Below, piece after piece: positions 1 through 8,166 of a stretch of DNA of 35,927 nt. Numbering within the stretch: position 1 is the first letter of the stretch; every line of letters starts with the position of its first letter. Under the pieces are notes generated by a model. That model was not told the DNA's origin, did no database searches, and worked only from the letters and a program-made list of their open reading frames with translations. Origin of the DNA: Desulfobacterales bacterium (GTDB lineage: Bacteria > Desulfobacterota > Desulfobacteria > Desulfobacterales > JARGFK01); NCBI GenBank assembly GCA_029211065.1, contig JARGFK010000043.1, forward strand, positions 1 to 35,927, read 5' to 3'. The translations under genes and the position numbers were made by a program.

Positions 1-323
1 CATTACACACAACGGCCTAACTGGAACTACTCAATTGCTCCAGTGAAAATGTGAATTAATTTTTGCGTAAGCCCTTACCACATTTTTACGACATTACAAG
101 GTTGACGTGACACTAGTGATTAACACAATCATAAATCTTCATTTTATACACTTTTTAACAGCAAATTCTTATCAATTCATTTTACAGATAACAGTGCCCA
201 TCCATAAAAAATGTCGAAGTAAAATTTTTATCGTGTGACCATCATTTTCGGAACGGCATTGGTAATGTATCAAAGAAATTCTGAAAAGGATTTCCGAAAG
301 AAACTAAAAGCGGGGAATAAGGG
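1..323. other. AT-rich non-coding stretch at window edge
   Basis: No open frame with coding character is visible here. The stretch is clearly more AT-rich than the genes that follow, with several T and A runs. It lies downstream of the minus-strand binding-protein gene that ends at 324. I see no convincing terminator stem or promoter. Confidence 0.5.
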
Positions 324-1031
324 TTAATCCAAGCCTGTTTCCCGGCAAATTCGCCGGCCTTCATCAGAGGCCATAAAGTCGAGCAACGCTTTGGCTTGTT
401 GCTTATTGGCCGCGCGGGCAAGCAGCGCGGATTGATAGGTCGTCACTTTTTCGACTTCCTTTGGCAGCGGTCCAAGGAGTTTTACATTCAAGCCTTTATC
501 TATCTGTACCTGGATTTCCGTAGCCTGGCCAAAGCCGATTTCGCTCGTGAGAGCGCTCTTGTGGAGATGCTCCATGACTGCGGCGCCGGTTTTTGTCCGG
601 ATGGTTTTGGCGGCAACTTCATCCGCAATGCCTAGATTTTCCATCATGGTCGCGATGTACTGACCGCTGGATGCCTCGTTATAGACCAGCGAATCCGTTT
701 CTATGATCGCCTGTTTTAGCGTTTCCGCCGAGGTCAGGTCGGGCTCAATGGCGCCATTTTTAACGGTAACGGCGGCCTTGACCGATCCAATGATTGAGCC
801 GGTGCCATCAACCGTGTGTCCATCGGCAGCAAATGCTTCGGCGGTCGGGACGGGGGCAACGACAATATCAGCATCACTGGTTCCGGAGTTGATGGTGTTC
901 CGCAACACCGGCGCCGTCGCAAATTCAACCGAAACGGGGACGCCGGTTTTTTGGGTAAAAGCTTTTGCGCAGCGGGCAACGCCAGTTTTTGAAGCCCCGG
1001 CACTTAATATTCTTATCGCGTTTTCTGCCAT
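324..1031 (-). CDS. ModA-like periplasmic-binding-fold protein without signal peptide
   Basis: A 235-residue protein resembling type 2 solute-binding proteins of the molybdate-binding (ModA) superfamily. It has an N-terminal beta-strand and SAGASK loop, a TSDADIVVAP segment typical of the ligand cleft, and a C-terminal ALLDFMASDEGRR helix, the usual family ending. Family members bind an oxyanion or small organic acid outside the membrane and hand it to an ABC permease. This one begins MAENAIRILSAG, directly at the mature fold, with no signal peptide or lipobox, and no permease or ATPase gene lies nearby. The start is supported by AAGGAG seven bases upstream. Ligand unknown; a cytoplasmic sensor or an orphaned binding protein are both possible. 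Confidence 0.72.
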   Translation of the reverse strand: MAENAIRILSAGASKTGVARCAKAFTQKTGVPVSVEFATAPVLRNTINSGTSDADIVVAPVPTAEAFAADGHTVDGTGSIIGSVKAAVTVKNGAIEPDLTSAETLKQAIIETDSLVYNEASSGQYIATMMENLGIADEVAAKTIRTKTGAAVMEHLHKSALTSEIGFGQATEIQVQIDKGLNVKLLGPLPKEVEKVTTYQSALLARAANKQQAKALLDFMASDEGRRICRETGLD

Positions 1032-1116
1032 TTGTATTCTCCTTCCATTTGTATTCCAACCCCAACGGACGGACTCCGGTGCAGAGTACTGATGGTGGCA
1101 TTCAAGGTGTCAACAG

Positions 1117-1220
1117 CGCTTTATACCGCTTTCCATAATAAAGTTCCGAAATAATGAATTGCGGTATAAGCGGTTGTAGAAAAAAGCGTTGGGATAACGG
1201 AACGTTTTTTTGACAACCGC
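1117..1220. repeat. Two adjacent inverted repeats with shared GCGGT arms
   Basis: The first palindrome pairs TTATACCGC (1121-1129) with GCGGTATAA (1161-1169), and extends further with one bulged base. The second pairs GCGGTTGT (1170-1177) with ACAACCGC (1213-1220), and inside it AAAAAAGCGTT (1180-1190) with AACGTTTTTTT (1201-1211), giving an imperfect stem of about 20 bp. A related TAGCGGTTGTAAAAA stretch recurs near 4350. It lies just downstream of the minus-strand hydroxyacid dehydrogenase, so it could act as a terminator (on that strand the inner stem runs into TTTTTT), or be a small non-autonomous repeat. Confidence 0.7.
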
Positions 1221-1266
1221 TATAAAATCGCAGCGATCGATTGCGACCATCCCTATGATGCCCCCA

Positions 1267-2263
1267 TCATCCCCCGCCGGTAACCGGAAGCCCCCCTTGT
1301 AGAACTTCACTGTTCACCAGGTTTTTCGGTAGCGCGCCGCGCAGAACGCTGACCACATCCTCGGCCACCGTCCTGTTGGCCCGGGCCCGGGCCTCGCGGG
1401 TCCCCCCGCCCAGGTGCGGCGAGGCGATCACGTTCTTGAAGCTGAGGAGCTCGCTTTCCGGGTCCGGCGGTTCCTGCTCATAAACATCCGTGGCGTAGCC
1501 CCCGACGCCACCCTCCCTGAGCGCCCGGACCAGGGCCTGCTCATTCACAACGGTGCCGCGGGAGTGATTGACCAGCAGGACCGTCCGCTTCATCATTTCA
1601 AACTGGGGCGTGTCGATCAGGTTCATTGTCTCGGGGGTCAGGGGGATGTGCAGGCTGATGCTGTCGGACTCTCGAAGCAGGGTTTCGAGGGGTACATACG
1701 CAACCCCGGCGGACCGCTCCAAATCCAGGTCCCTGTTCCGCTTGTAGTAGAGCACCCGCATGCCGAAGGCCCGGCACCGGACGGCGACCCGGCTCCCGAT
1801 CCGCCCCAGGCCGATGATCCCGTGCGTCTTGCCGCTGAGTTCCAGATTGGTCCGGATCAGCTCGCGCCGTTCACTCCACCGGCCCCCCCTTGACGGCCGC
1901 GTTGCAGCGGATGATGTTCTTGGCCAGCGACAGCAGGAGGGTCAAGGCAAACTCGGCGACGGAATCCGAAGTGACATCGGGGACATTGGTGACGAGAATG
2001 CCGCGCTCCGTGGCAGCCTTCAGATCCACGATATCCACCCCCACGCCCTGCCGGGCGATGTGCTTCAAACGGGGGGCCGCTTCCATGAGGTTTCGGGTTA
2101 CCCGGGGGCTGATGCCGACCAGGAGGGCATCCGCATCTTCGATCTCCTCCAGGAGCACCGCTTCCGAGTCGTTTTCGAGAACGACGACCCGGGCGACCTC
2201 CCGCAGCATGGCAAGGGCTTCCTCCCCGGGCTCGAACCGATTAGCCACAACAATTTTCTTCAT
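1267..2263 (-). pseudogene. D-isomer-specific 2-hydroxyacid dehydrogenase, frameshifted
   Basis: NAD-dependent reduction of a 2-keto acid to a D-2-hydroxy acid (phosphoglycerate dehydrogenase-like family). Two frames make one protein. Residues 1-127 run from MKKIVVANRF to AAVKGG; the reading frame then hits a stop. Removing one G from the seven-base run (C7 at 1883-1889 on the plus strand) joins it to the second frame through RWSERRELIRTNLELSGK and gives about 331 residues, a normal family length. The reconstructed protein has the NAD motif GLGRIGS (about 151-157), catalytic Arg in NHSRG (about 235), Glu in YEQEP (about 264) and His in SPHLGG (about 283). The start at 2263 is set by GGAGG six bases upstream. 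It probably forms an operon with the aldolase and amidohydrolase upstream. A sequencing error is as likely as true decay. Confidence 0.85.
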
Positions 2264-2349
2264 GGTTTCCCTCCGATCGTTTTGAGAGCTGCCCCGACTG
2301 CGGCCATTCACGTCGCCGGCCGGCTCAGTTGAGTCTGGATCTGTGGCTT

Positions 2350-3132
2350 TCAGCTTTTACGCGCCGTTTTAACGGCATCCGAAAACATCTTCCGGATGAA
2401 CGGAATATCGTGTCCCAGGGTAATGACCTGCGCCTTTTTTTTCCACGATGCGACGGTCTCAGCGAAGTTCGGGGCGCCTGGATCGAGATTTACCGATGTG
2501 AATTTCCCATGGCGCTTGGCCGTTTCGAAAATTTTTTCCTCCAGGGCCAGAACCGCCGGGTGGTCCTTCTGACCGGTCATGCCTAATGAGTTCGATAGAT
2601 CGCCCCGGCCGCTGCCGATCAGATCGATCCCCTCCACGTTCAAGGTTTCTTCCAGGTTGTCGGCTGCCTCTTTCGATTCGATCTGGACGCCCAGCAGGAG
2701 CTCCTCATTCGACCATCGGGTGTAATCACCGCTGCTGACCCTCCCGTACCGCATCACCCTGGCGGCGCTGTAAGTCCCCCGGTCTCCCAGCGGGGCGAAG
2801 TGGACGGCATCCACCACAGCCCTGGCCTTTTCCGCCGTCGAGACGTCGGGGATGAACAGACCCATGGCTCCCGCCTCCAGGATGTTCGCAATCAGATACG
2901 GGTCGTTGTCGACCCGGGCCATGGGCGTGATGCCGGCCGCCTCGGCGGCTCGGATCAGGTTGACGATTGTCGGAAGATCATAGGCGTTGTGGCTGGTGTC
3001 GATGCGAACGAAATCGAATCCCGCATATGCGGCCAACTCCACCATCACCGGCGAGGGAACGCCGATATTCAGCCCGAACACGGTCTGCCCGTTTCTGAGC
3101 GCCTGCTTGATTGGATTTTTTTTCAGTTCCAT
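2350..3132 (-). CDS. HpcH/HpaI family aldolase
   Basis: A 260-residue class II aldolase of the HpcH/HpaI (citrate-lyase beta-like) family, which cleaves 4-hydroxy-2-oxo acids to pyruvate plus an aldehyde or keto acid using a divalent metal. Visible motifs are FVRIDTSH near the start, EAGAMGLFIPDVSTAEKAR in the middle, FAPLGDRG, the metal-ligand Glu in GVQIES and the metal-ligand Asp in GRGDLS. The family's common IDTEHG is IDTSHN here, so substrate use may differ. The start at 3132 has AAGGA nine bases upstream; a longer in-frame start at 3228 has no support. It sits between the amidohydrolase and the 2-hydroxyacid dehydrogenase on the same strand with short gaps, which fits one catabolic operon. 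Confidence 0.85.
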   Translation of the reverse strand: MELKKNPIKQALRNGQTVFGLNIGVPSPVMVELAAYAGFDFVRIDTSHNAYDLPTIVNLIRAAEAAGITPMARVDNDPYLIANILEAGAMGLFIPDVSTAEKARAVVDAVHFAPLGDRGTYSAARVMRYGRVSSGDYTRWSNEELLLGVQIESKEAADNLEETLNVEGIDLIGSGRGDLSNSLGMTGQKDHPAVLALEEKIFETAKRHGKFTSVNLDPGAPNFAETVASWKKKAQVITLGHDIPFIRKMFSDAVKTARKS

Positions 3133-3158
3133 GGCAATGCATCCTTGTGTCGCCGGGG

Positions 3159-4007
3159 TTAGAATTTGAATAACTGCTGGGGGTTGTCGACCAAGATCCG
3201 GCGTCGGTTGTCTGCATCGGGCACCCACCGGCCGAAGAAGTTAAAGAGTTCGACGGTTCCCGTATTGTCCGCAAAAGAGAGATGGGGGTGGTCGCTGCCC
3301 CAAATGAGCCGGTCGGGCGCCGTTTCTACCAGCGCCTGCATCATCGGACCCGCATCGGCAAACCCGGGGGCGACGGACATCCGGTAAAGACCCGTCAGTT
3401 TTACCCAGCAGCACCCCTCCCCGTGCCGCAAAAGATCCAGCAGCTGCTGGAATCCCGCCTGGTTGACTCCGTCGCGGGCCAGGAACATCCCCATGTGGGC
3501 GAGCATGAAACGGGCCTTGAGCTGCCGCAGCGTACCCATCAGCTCTTGGGTCAGCCATCCCGGCAGCAGAAAACCGAGGATCCAACCCAACTCGGCACAG
3601 CGTGCATCGAGCCGCATGATGCGGGGCAGGAGCGTTTTACCGAAGCCCGGATCGGGGGGCTTGATCGGACGGACATTGATGCGGACACCGCACACACCCG
3701 CTGCGTTGAGCGCCTCGATCTCAGCATCGGGCACATCCTCGTGAACATCGACGATCCCCCGGCACCCGGGCAGGGTTCCCATCGCATCGAGCATGCAGGC
3801 GTTATCCCGACCGTAAGCGCTCGGTTGCACCAGAACCCAGCGCTCGAACCCAAGCCCCCGGGAGAACGCCAGAAATTCGTCGAAGGGCGCATAGGGGGGC
3901 TTGTAGCGCAGGTCGTCCCCGTAGGGGTAACGTTCGGCGGTACCGAAGACGTGAAAGTGGCTGTCGCAGGACAAACGGGGGGGCCCTGAATTCGGGCTCG
4001 CCTTCAT
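3159..4007 (-). CDS. Amidohydrolase, 2-pyrone-4,6-dicarboxylate hydrolase-like
   Basis: A TIM-barrel amidohydrolase (COG3618 type) related to LigI, which opens the lactone ring of 2-pyrone-4,6-dicarboxylate in aromatic-acid breakdown. Motifs are the HxH in CDSHFHVFG near the N-terminus, LVQPSAYGRDN, the His in LAHMG and the Asp in WGSDHPH near the C-terminus. Length 282 residues from the start used here (4007). That start has no ribosome site at normal distance. A good one (AGGAG, eight bases away) serves an ATG at 4018-4020 in another frame, and the two frames meet at a C7 run (3976-3982 on the plus strand), so the true start may be obscured by a frameshift. The next gene downstream is the HpcH/HpaI aldolase, matching the hydrolase-then-aldolase order of pyrone degradation. 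Confidence 0.78.
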   Translation of the reverse strand: MKASPNSGPPRLSCDSHFHVFGTAERYPYGDDLRYKPPYAPFDEFLAFSRGLGFERWVLVQPSAYGRDNACMLDAMGTLPGCRGIVDVHEDVPDAEIEALNAAGVCGVRINVRPIKPPDPGFGKTLLPRIMRLDARCAELGWILGFLLPGWLTQELMGTLRQLKARFMLAHMGMFLARDGVNQAGFQQLLDLLRHGEGCCWVKLTGLYRMSVAPGFADAGPMMQALVETAPDRLIWGSDHPHLSFADNTGTVELFNFFGRWVPDADNRRRILVDNPQQLFKF

Positions 4008-4020
4008 TATGTAATGACAT

Positions 4021-4431
4021 GGTTTTTGCTCCTCTCTCCTTTTAAATTGATCATTCTCCGCAGATGGTCGGAGAAAAGCGAAGATCCCGTCATGCGGGGC
4101 TGCAGTGTCATTCATTTATAATCCATTGGTGTACGGAGTTTAGGAAAAGCGTCCTTGTATGTCAATCAAGAATTGGGTCATGCGATAAAATCTCCTGCCC
4201 GCTTGCCGCCGCCGGCCGGCTGCCTCGATGTATTGGTTTCTGAAATATGGGTTTTCGCTCCAACTAGGAAATCAGTCTCATCACTCTTCACTTATTCACA
4301 GCCATCCGGGGCGAGTTTACTCCTTGACTAACAAATACACTTTTGCCAGACTAGCGGTTGTAAAAAGCAGCTTTATTGTGCCGGGATATCCGTGGATATA
4401 AAAGTTCACACATTTTGTTTACTTTAGGAAA
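4021..4431. other. Intergenic region between divergent operons
   Basis: No gene seen. It separates the minus-strand aldolase operon from the plus-strand Gfo/Idh gene, so it should hold two divergent promoters. I could not pick a convincing -35/-10 pair. It contains a TAGCGGTTGTAAAAA stretch near 4350 that resembles the arm of the inverted repeat at 1170-1220, and a short ATATCC/GGATAT palindrome near 4385. Confidence 0.45.
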
Positions 4432-5451
4432 ATGAAAAAAAAGAGCAGCATATCCGGCCGGCTGCGCGTCGGCATGGCCGGTGCCGGTCGAATTACCGAT
4501 TACCATCTTCTGGCATGGAAGGGTTTAAAAACCGCGGACGTTGTCGCCATAGCAGACCCCTTGATAGAGAGAGCGTCAGACCGATCCAAAGAATTCGACA
4601 TCCCGGGTGTTTATGACGATGTGGCCGATATGCTGGCCGGAGAAAATCTCGACATTCTGGATATCGTTTCACCCAATCCGTTTCACGCCGAACATGTCCG
4701 GCTTGCCGCCGAACATCACATTGATGCCTTGTGTCAAAAACCTTTAACCGACACGCTGGCGGAAGCCGAAAACCTGGTGAGCGAAGTCGGCGGCAAAATT
4801 CGGCTGATGGTCAACGAAAGCAGGCGCTTTAGATCCGACTTCCGGCAAATCGCCGCCTGGTTGTCTGAGGGAAGGCTGGGGGATGTCCTGCAGTGCCAGA
4901 TGATCATGAACCGGTCCGGTTATCTGCCGGACAAGAACGGTCGGCGCCCTGCGATTGATAAGTCCCCTGCCAAAGCGACCTTAAAGCGCCTTCTCATCCT
5001 GGGCGTTTTAATTCATCAGCTGGATGTTCTCAGGTTCCTGATCGGACCGCTGAACGTCATTGCGGCTCGGGCCACACGGACGGAAGCGGACCTGGCCGGC
5101 GAAACCCTGGCGACCATATTTATGGAGACATCAAATGGTGCGCCGGTGGTCTTGGCCGGGAATTTTGTAGCCCCCGGATTCGGCGTGACGGTCTCCGACC
5201 GGCTCGAACTGATCGGAAGCAAAGCCAGTATTATCCTGGAACCCGGCAACCTCAGGCTCCTTGGCCCGGAAGCGTGCACCGTAGCGTATGACATGAAGAA
5301 GGAATACCAGACCTGTTTTAGTGCGGCCATTGCGCATTTTACGGAATGCATCCGGACGGGAAAACCTTTTGAAAGCGACCCCCGCGACAATCTGGAAACG
5401 CTTCGCCTGGTTGAAGCAGCCTATAAAACCGCCAGCCTCGATGCCGTTTAA
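4432..5451 (+). CDS. Gfo/Idh/MocA family NAD(P)-dependent oxidoreductase
   Basis: A 339-residue dehydrogenase-like protein. It has an N-terminal Rossmann domain with VGMAGAGRITDYH (about residues 13-25) and the region that normally carries the EKP motif, here CQKPLTDT (about 100-107), so the glutamate is replaced by glutamine. The C-terminal alpha/beta domain contains LGVLIHQLDVLRFLIG, the family's substrate-pocket helix. Members oxidise or reduce sugars, inositols and similar polyols; the substrate cannot be read from sequence. A weak AGGA lies close to the ATG. Downstream comes a promoter at 5516 and a separate transcription unit, so it may be transcribed alone. Confidence 0.85.
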   Translation: MKKKSSISGRLRVGMAGAGRITDYHLLAWKGLKTADVVAIADPLIERASDRSKEFDIPGVYDDVADMLAGENLDILDIVSPNPFHAEHVRLAAEHHIDALCQKPLTDTLAEAENLVSEVGGKIRLMVNESRRFRSDFRQIAAWLSEGRLGDVLQCQMIMNRSGYLPDKNGRRPAIDKSPAKATLKRLLILGVLIHQLDVLRFLIGPLNVIAARATRTEADLAGETLATIFMETSNGAPVVLAGNFVAPGFGVTVSDRLELIGSKASIILEPGNLRLLGPEACTVAYDMKKEYQTCFSAAIAHFTECIRTGKPFESDPRDNLETLRLVEAAYKTASLDAV

Positions 5452-5515
5452 CCGGCGCCGCTGTATTCAGCACTTAACCCTCTCGGATATCCCGCTTTTC
5501 CGAAATAAAATCTCC

Positions 5516-5544
5516 TTGACACGTAAGCCCCCTTTCCGTATCCT
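5516..5544 (+). promoter_or_regulatory. Sigma-70-type promoter for the NicX-like gene and MFS transporter
   Basis: TTGACA at 5516-5521, a 17-base spacer, then TATCCT at 5539-5544. The -35 box is perfect and the spacing ideal. It would give a leader of about 165 bases before the first start codon, containing the short GAAA-loop hairpin at 5590-5601. Confidence 0.6.
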
Positions 5545-5585
5545 CACGCGGGTTCGTGAAGGGTCGAATGCAGCCTTTGGTTATC

Positions 5586-5607
5586 TTTTCCGCGAAAGCG
5601 GTGATCC
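5586..5607. repeat. REP-like hairpin CCGC-GAAA-GCGG
   Basis: CCGC (5590-5593), loop GAAA, GCGG (5598-5601), flanked by TTTT and TGATCC. It resembles the widespread proteobacterial intergenic repeat of the form ATTCCCGCGAAAGCGGGAATCC, in degenerate form. In one frame it reads FRESGDP, as such repeats often do. It lies in the leader of the NicX-like gene. Confidence 0.55.
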
Positions 5608-5724
5608 ATTACCCTTATCAATCGTTTCTGTGAAATCCGCATATATTTTTTCTTAGGCCCGATATCGTCTGACGTACTTGGTTGCCCTGCAAATAGAATA
5701 ATTATGGAGGTAGAGAGATGCTGA

Positions 5725-6306
5725 ATGCGGAACGCCCTGGCAGTGGACTCGTTGCTGGAGAAAACGCGCGAAGTCCGCTTCACCACTGCCGAAGGAACCG
5801 ATGTGACCATGCAGTTATGCGGCCGCAAGGGGAAAGCCCAGACCGGTTTTGCCGACCAGCCGGGCAAGTTTTCCGGGCTTCCCGACGGAGAAGCCACCGT
5901 AGCCCCGCTGGAGGGTACCACCCAGGGCCGCATCATCAACCCCTACATCCTAGACAAGATCGGCCAGGTGACGGAGCCTTTGCAGGTGGAAATCAAGGAC
6001 GGCTGGATTGTCCATGTGGAAGGCGGAAAACAGGCCCGGCAAATCAATGACCTCTTCGAGAAGTTCGATGCCAATGCCCGGCGGATGGCTTCCCAGTTTG
6101 CGCTGGGAATGAACCCTGACTGCCGCATTATCCCCGATACCAAGGAGGTTTCCAAGAGACTGGGGACCCTCCATGTGGCGATGGGAGACAACATCTCCCT
6201 TGGCGGAACGATCCAGTCCGGCCTGCACATCGACTTTGTCCTCCTGAATCCCACGGTCTGGCTGGACGGAAAATTGATCCTGGAGGATGGAAGGCTGTTC
6301 ATATAG
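5725..6306 (+). pseudogene. NicX/aminopeptidase-T-like protein lacking its N-terminal domain
   Basis: The 193 residues match the middle and C-terminal parts of the family that holds 2,5-dihydroxypyridine dioxygenase (NicX) and M29-like leucyl aminopeptidases: AEGTDVTM, LPDGEATVAPLEGTTQGRI, KDGWIVHVEGG, FALGMNPDCRI, LGTLHVAMGDN and the ending LNPTVWLDGKLILEDG. Family proteins are about 320-350 residues; the N-terminal nucleotide-binding-like half is absent. A stop codon lies immediately upstream in frame, so no extension is possible. The strong GGAGG site is best placed for an ATG at 5718 in a different frame. This looks like an N-terminal deletion that kept the original promoter, ribosome site and start codon. 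The MFS gene follows at once. A shortened working protein cannot be excluded. Confidence 0.72.
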
Positions 6307-6314
6307 AATTATTG

Positions 6315-7550
6315 ATGACAACAGACGCCCCCCCAAAAACAAATTCATCACGGCGGTTTATTGTAACCGTTGTTAATATCATGCACAGCCTGGGCCATGT
6401 GAACATCCAGGGTATTCCCATCCTCTATCCCGTACTTCGGGACCATTTTGCATTCGGATATGTTGGGATCGCTTTTTTATCCCTGGTCAGCCAGGTCGTT
6501 ACCGGGCCCATGCAGATTACGTTCGGCGTGTTGACACGTTTTGCCCGTCGCTTTCAAATTTTGGGAGTCGGCAATGCCCTGGCTTTCATCGGAACCATTT
6601 TCATGGCCGTCTCCCAGAACTTCAGCCATCTGGTAATCGGTCGAGCGTTCCGCGCCTTGGGTACCTGCACGTATCATCCGGTGGGGGGCGCCATCATGGC
6701 CGCCAGTTTCCCCAATGACCGTGCCAAGGCGCTCGGTTTGTACGATACGGCCGGCAATATCGGCAACCTGGTTGCCCCCCTGCTGGTGGGCGCCCTGCTG
6801 CACGTGCTGGGCTGGCGATCCGTCCTCTTTATTCTGGGCATGCCGTTTATCATCACAAGCATCCTGTGCTTTTCGGTAAAAGAAACCGCTGATCCGGTTC
6901 CCATCGAAATCAAAAAACGGGACCGATTCGGACTGCAGGAATATAAAACGGTATTCAGGAATCGTAATTCATTGATCTTATCACTGACCATGATGGCGGG
7001 TGCGGGGGGACGGGGCGGCGGCGTGATCCAAACCTATCTGACCGTTCTCCTGGTTGATCGCTTCGACATGTCGGTCTCTCTATCCGCTCTATTTTTCGCT
7101 GCCTACACGTTCGGCGGCATGTTTGGTCCCCTGGCCATGGGGTGGTTTTCAGATCGGACCTCTCCGCTGCTGGCAACACGTCTGAATCTTGTCTGTTTTT
7201 CGCTTTCTATTGTATCGATCCTGACCCCTGCTGTTCCCGGAATCCCCCTGGCCGTTTTTATTTTCCTTTCGGGTTTTTTCATCGGATCACGCAATGCACT
7301 GTTACAGACCCTCTTGTTACAGTGCGGAACCCAAGATGCCCGAATAGATACGCAGCTAAGCCTCTACTTTACCATCGGGGCGATTTCCGGACCTTTTTGG
7401 ACCATCCTGGTGGGCGTGCTGGTGGATCAGTTCGGAATGGCGACCGCCATCTGGACGATGGCTGTATCTTACGTGGTGGCAATGATCATTCTCAGCTTTA
7501 TCCGGCTCGATCAATCTTCGGATAAACATAAACCGAAGCCGACAAGATAG
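6315..7550 (+). CDS. MFS transporter, fosmidomycin-resistance-like group
   Basis: A 411-residue inner-membrane protein with about 12 hydrophobic segments. HPVGGAIMAASFPNDRAKALG and TAGNIGNLVAPLLVG resemble the Fsr branch of the major facilitator family, and GGMFGPLAMGWFSDR marks the loop of the second half. It would move a small organic anion or drug by proton exchange. Its start (ATG 6315, or TTG 6312) lies nine bases after the NicX-like stop with no strong ribosome site, so it is probably translationally coupled to that gene. The N-terminus contains a C7 run that stays in frame. The context suggests import or export of the substrate handled by the neighbouring catabolic genes. Confidence 0.86.
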   Translation: MTTDAPPKTNSSRRFIVTVVNIMHSLGHVNIQGIPILYPVLRDHFAFGYVGIAFLSLVSQVVTGPMQITFGVLTRFARRFQILGVGNALAFIGTIFMAVSQNFSHLVIGRAFRALGTCTYHPVGGAIMAASFPNDRAKALGLYDTAGNIGNLVAPLLVGALLHVLGWRSVLFILGMPFIITSILCFSVKETADPVPIEIKKRDRFGLQEYKTVFRNRNSLILSLTMMAGAGGRGGGVIQTYLTVLLVDRFDMSVSLSALFFAAYTFGGMFGPLAMGWFSDRTSPLLATRLNLVCFSLSIVSILTPAVPGIPLAVFIFLSGFFIGSRNALLQTLLLQCGTQDARIDTQLSLYFTIGAISGPFWTILVGVLVDQFGMATAIWTMAVSYVVAMIILSFIRLDQSSDKHKPKPTR

Positions 7551-7568
7551 AGCGCGTCAAGATTCTGT

Positions 7569-8153
7569 TCAAAACGGTACCTGCTCTCCTTCCGGCAACG
7601 GTATTTCAAACACATTTAATACCATCGCAATGGTTGTATAGTATCCCAACAAAAAGACCAGCTCCACAACACCGGCTTCCCCCAACAGGTCAACCGCCTT
7701 TGCGTACGGGCGGTCGGATATATGCCCTGTTACAAGGAGCTCCCGGCAGAATGCAAACACCAGTCTTTGGGCCGGGTCGCCAAACTCCGGCTCCTCGCCT
7801 GCTTTCAGGCTTTTTATCACACGGTCGTCCAACCCCTGTTTTCGGCCTATTTTTTCGTGGGCCCACCATTCATAGTGAGCCTCCCATTTGGCCGCAGCCG
7901 TCAGGATGGCCAGTTCGCGCAGCGGTCCGGAAAGGGCGCCCTCAAACCGCAACACCTCCCCCAGCCGCTGGGCGGCTTCTCCGATAACCGGGTTATACAA
8001 AAAAGCATTGAAGGGACCCCTGAGACCGCCTTCTTTTGTGAAAAAAGAGTCCAGGGACCGCCCCTGGGACCGCTTTCCGCCGGTAATACGGTCGCAAAGC
8101 TGTTTTTGGGCATTGTTAAAATTTTCAGTGGTAATGGATGGGATTCGGCTCAT
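7569..8153 (-). CDS. Carboxymuconolactone decarboxylase family protein
   Basis: A 194-residue all-helical protein of the CMD family. The core is LSGPLRELAILTAAAKWEAHYEWWAHEKIGRKQGL, the usual segment with Arg-Glu and His positions of 4-carboxymuconolactone decarboxylase. There is no CxxC, so it is not an AhpD-type peroxidase partner. Family enzymes decarboxylate 4-carboxymuconolactone in the beta-ketoadipate route, but many relatives have unknown roles. AAAGGTG lies just upstream of the ATG at 8153. It is the second gene after the NHL propeller (13-base gap), an apparent two-gene operon. Confidence 0.85.
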   Translation of the reverse strand: MSRIPSITTENFNNAQKQLCDRITGGKRSQGRSLDSFFTKEGGLRGPFNAFLYNPVIGEAAQRLGEVLRFEGALSGPLRELAILTAAAKWEAHYEWWAHEKIGRKQGLDDRVIKSLKAGEEPEFGDPAQRLVFAFCRELLVTGHISDRPYAKAVDLLGEAGVVELVFLLGYYTTIAMVLNVFEIPLPEGEQVPF

Positions 8154-8166
8154 TTCACACCTTTGG

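Noticed and set aside
1883-1889. Programmed ribosomal frameshift
   Set aside because: No slippery heptamer of X-XXY-YYZ type with a downstream stem at proper distance, and family members are unsplit; error or mutation is simpler.
3282-3989. 235-residue plus-strand frame
   Set aside because: Antisense to the amidohydrolase, which has conserved HxH and SDHPH motifs.
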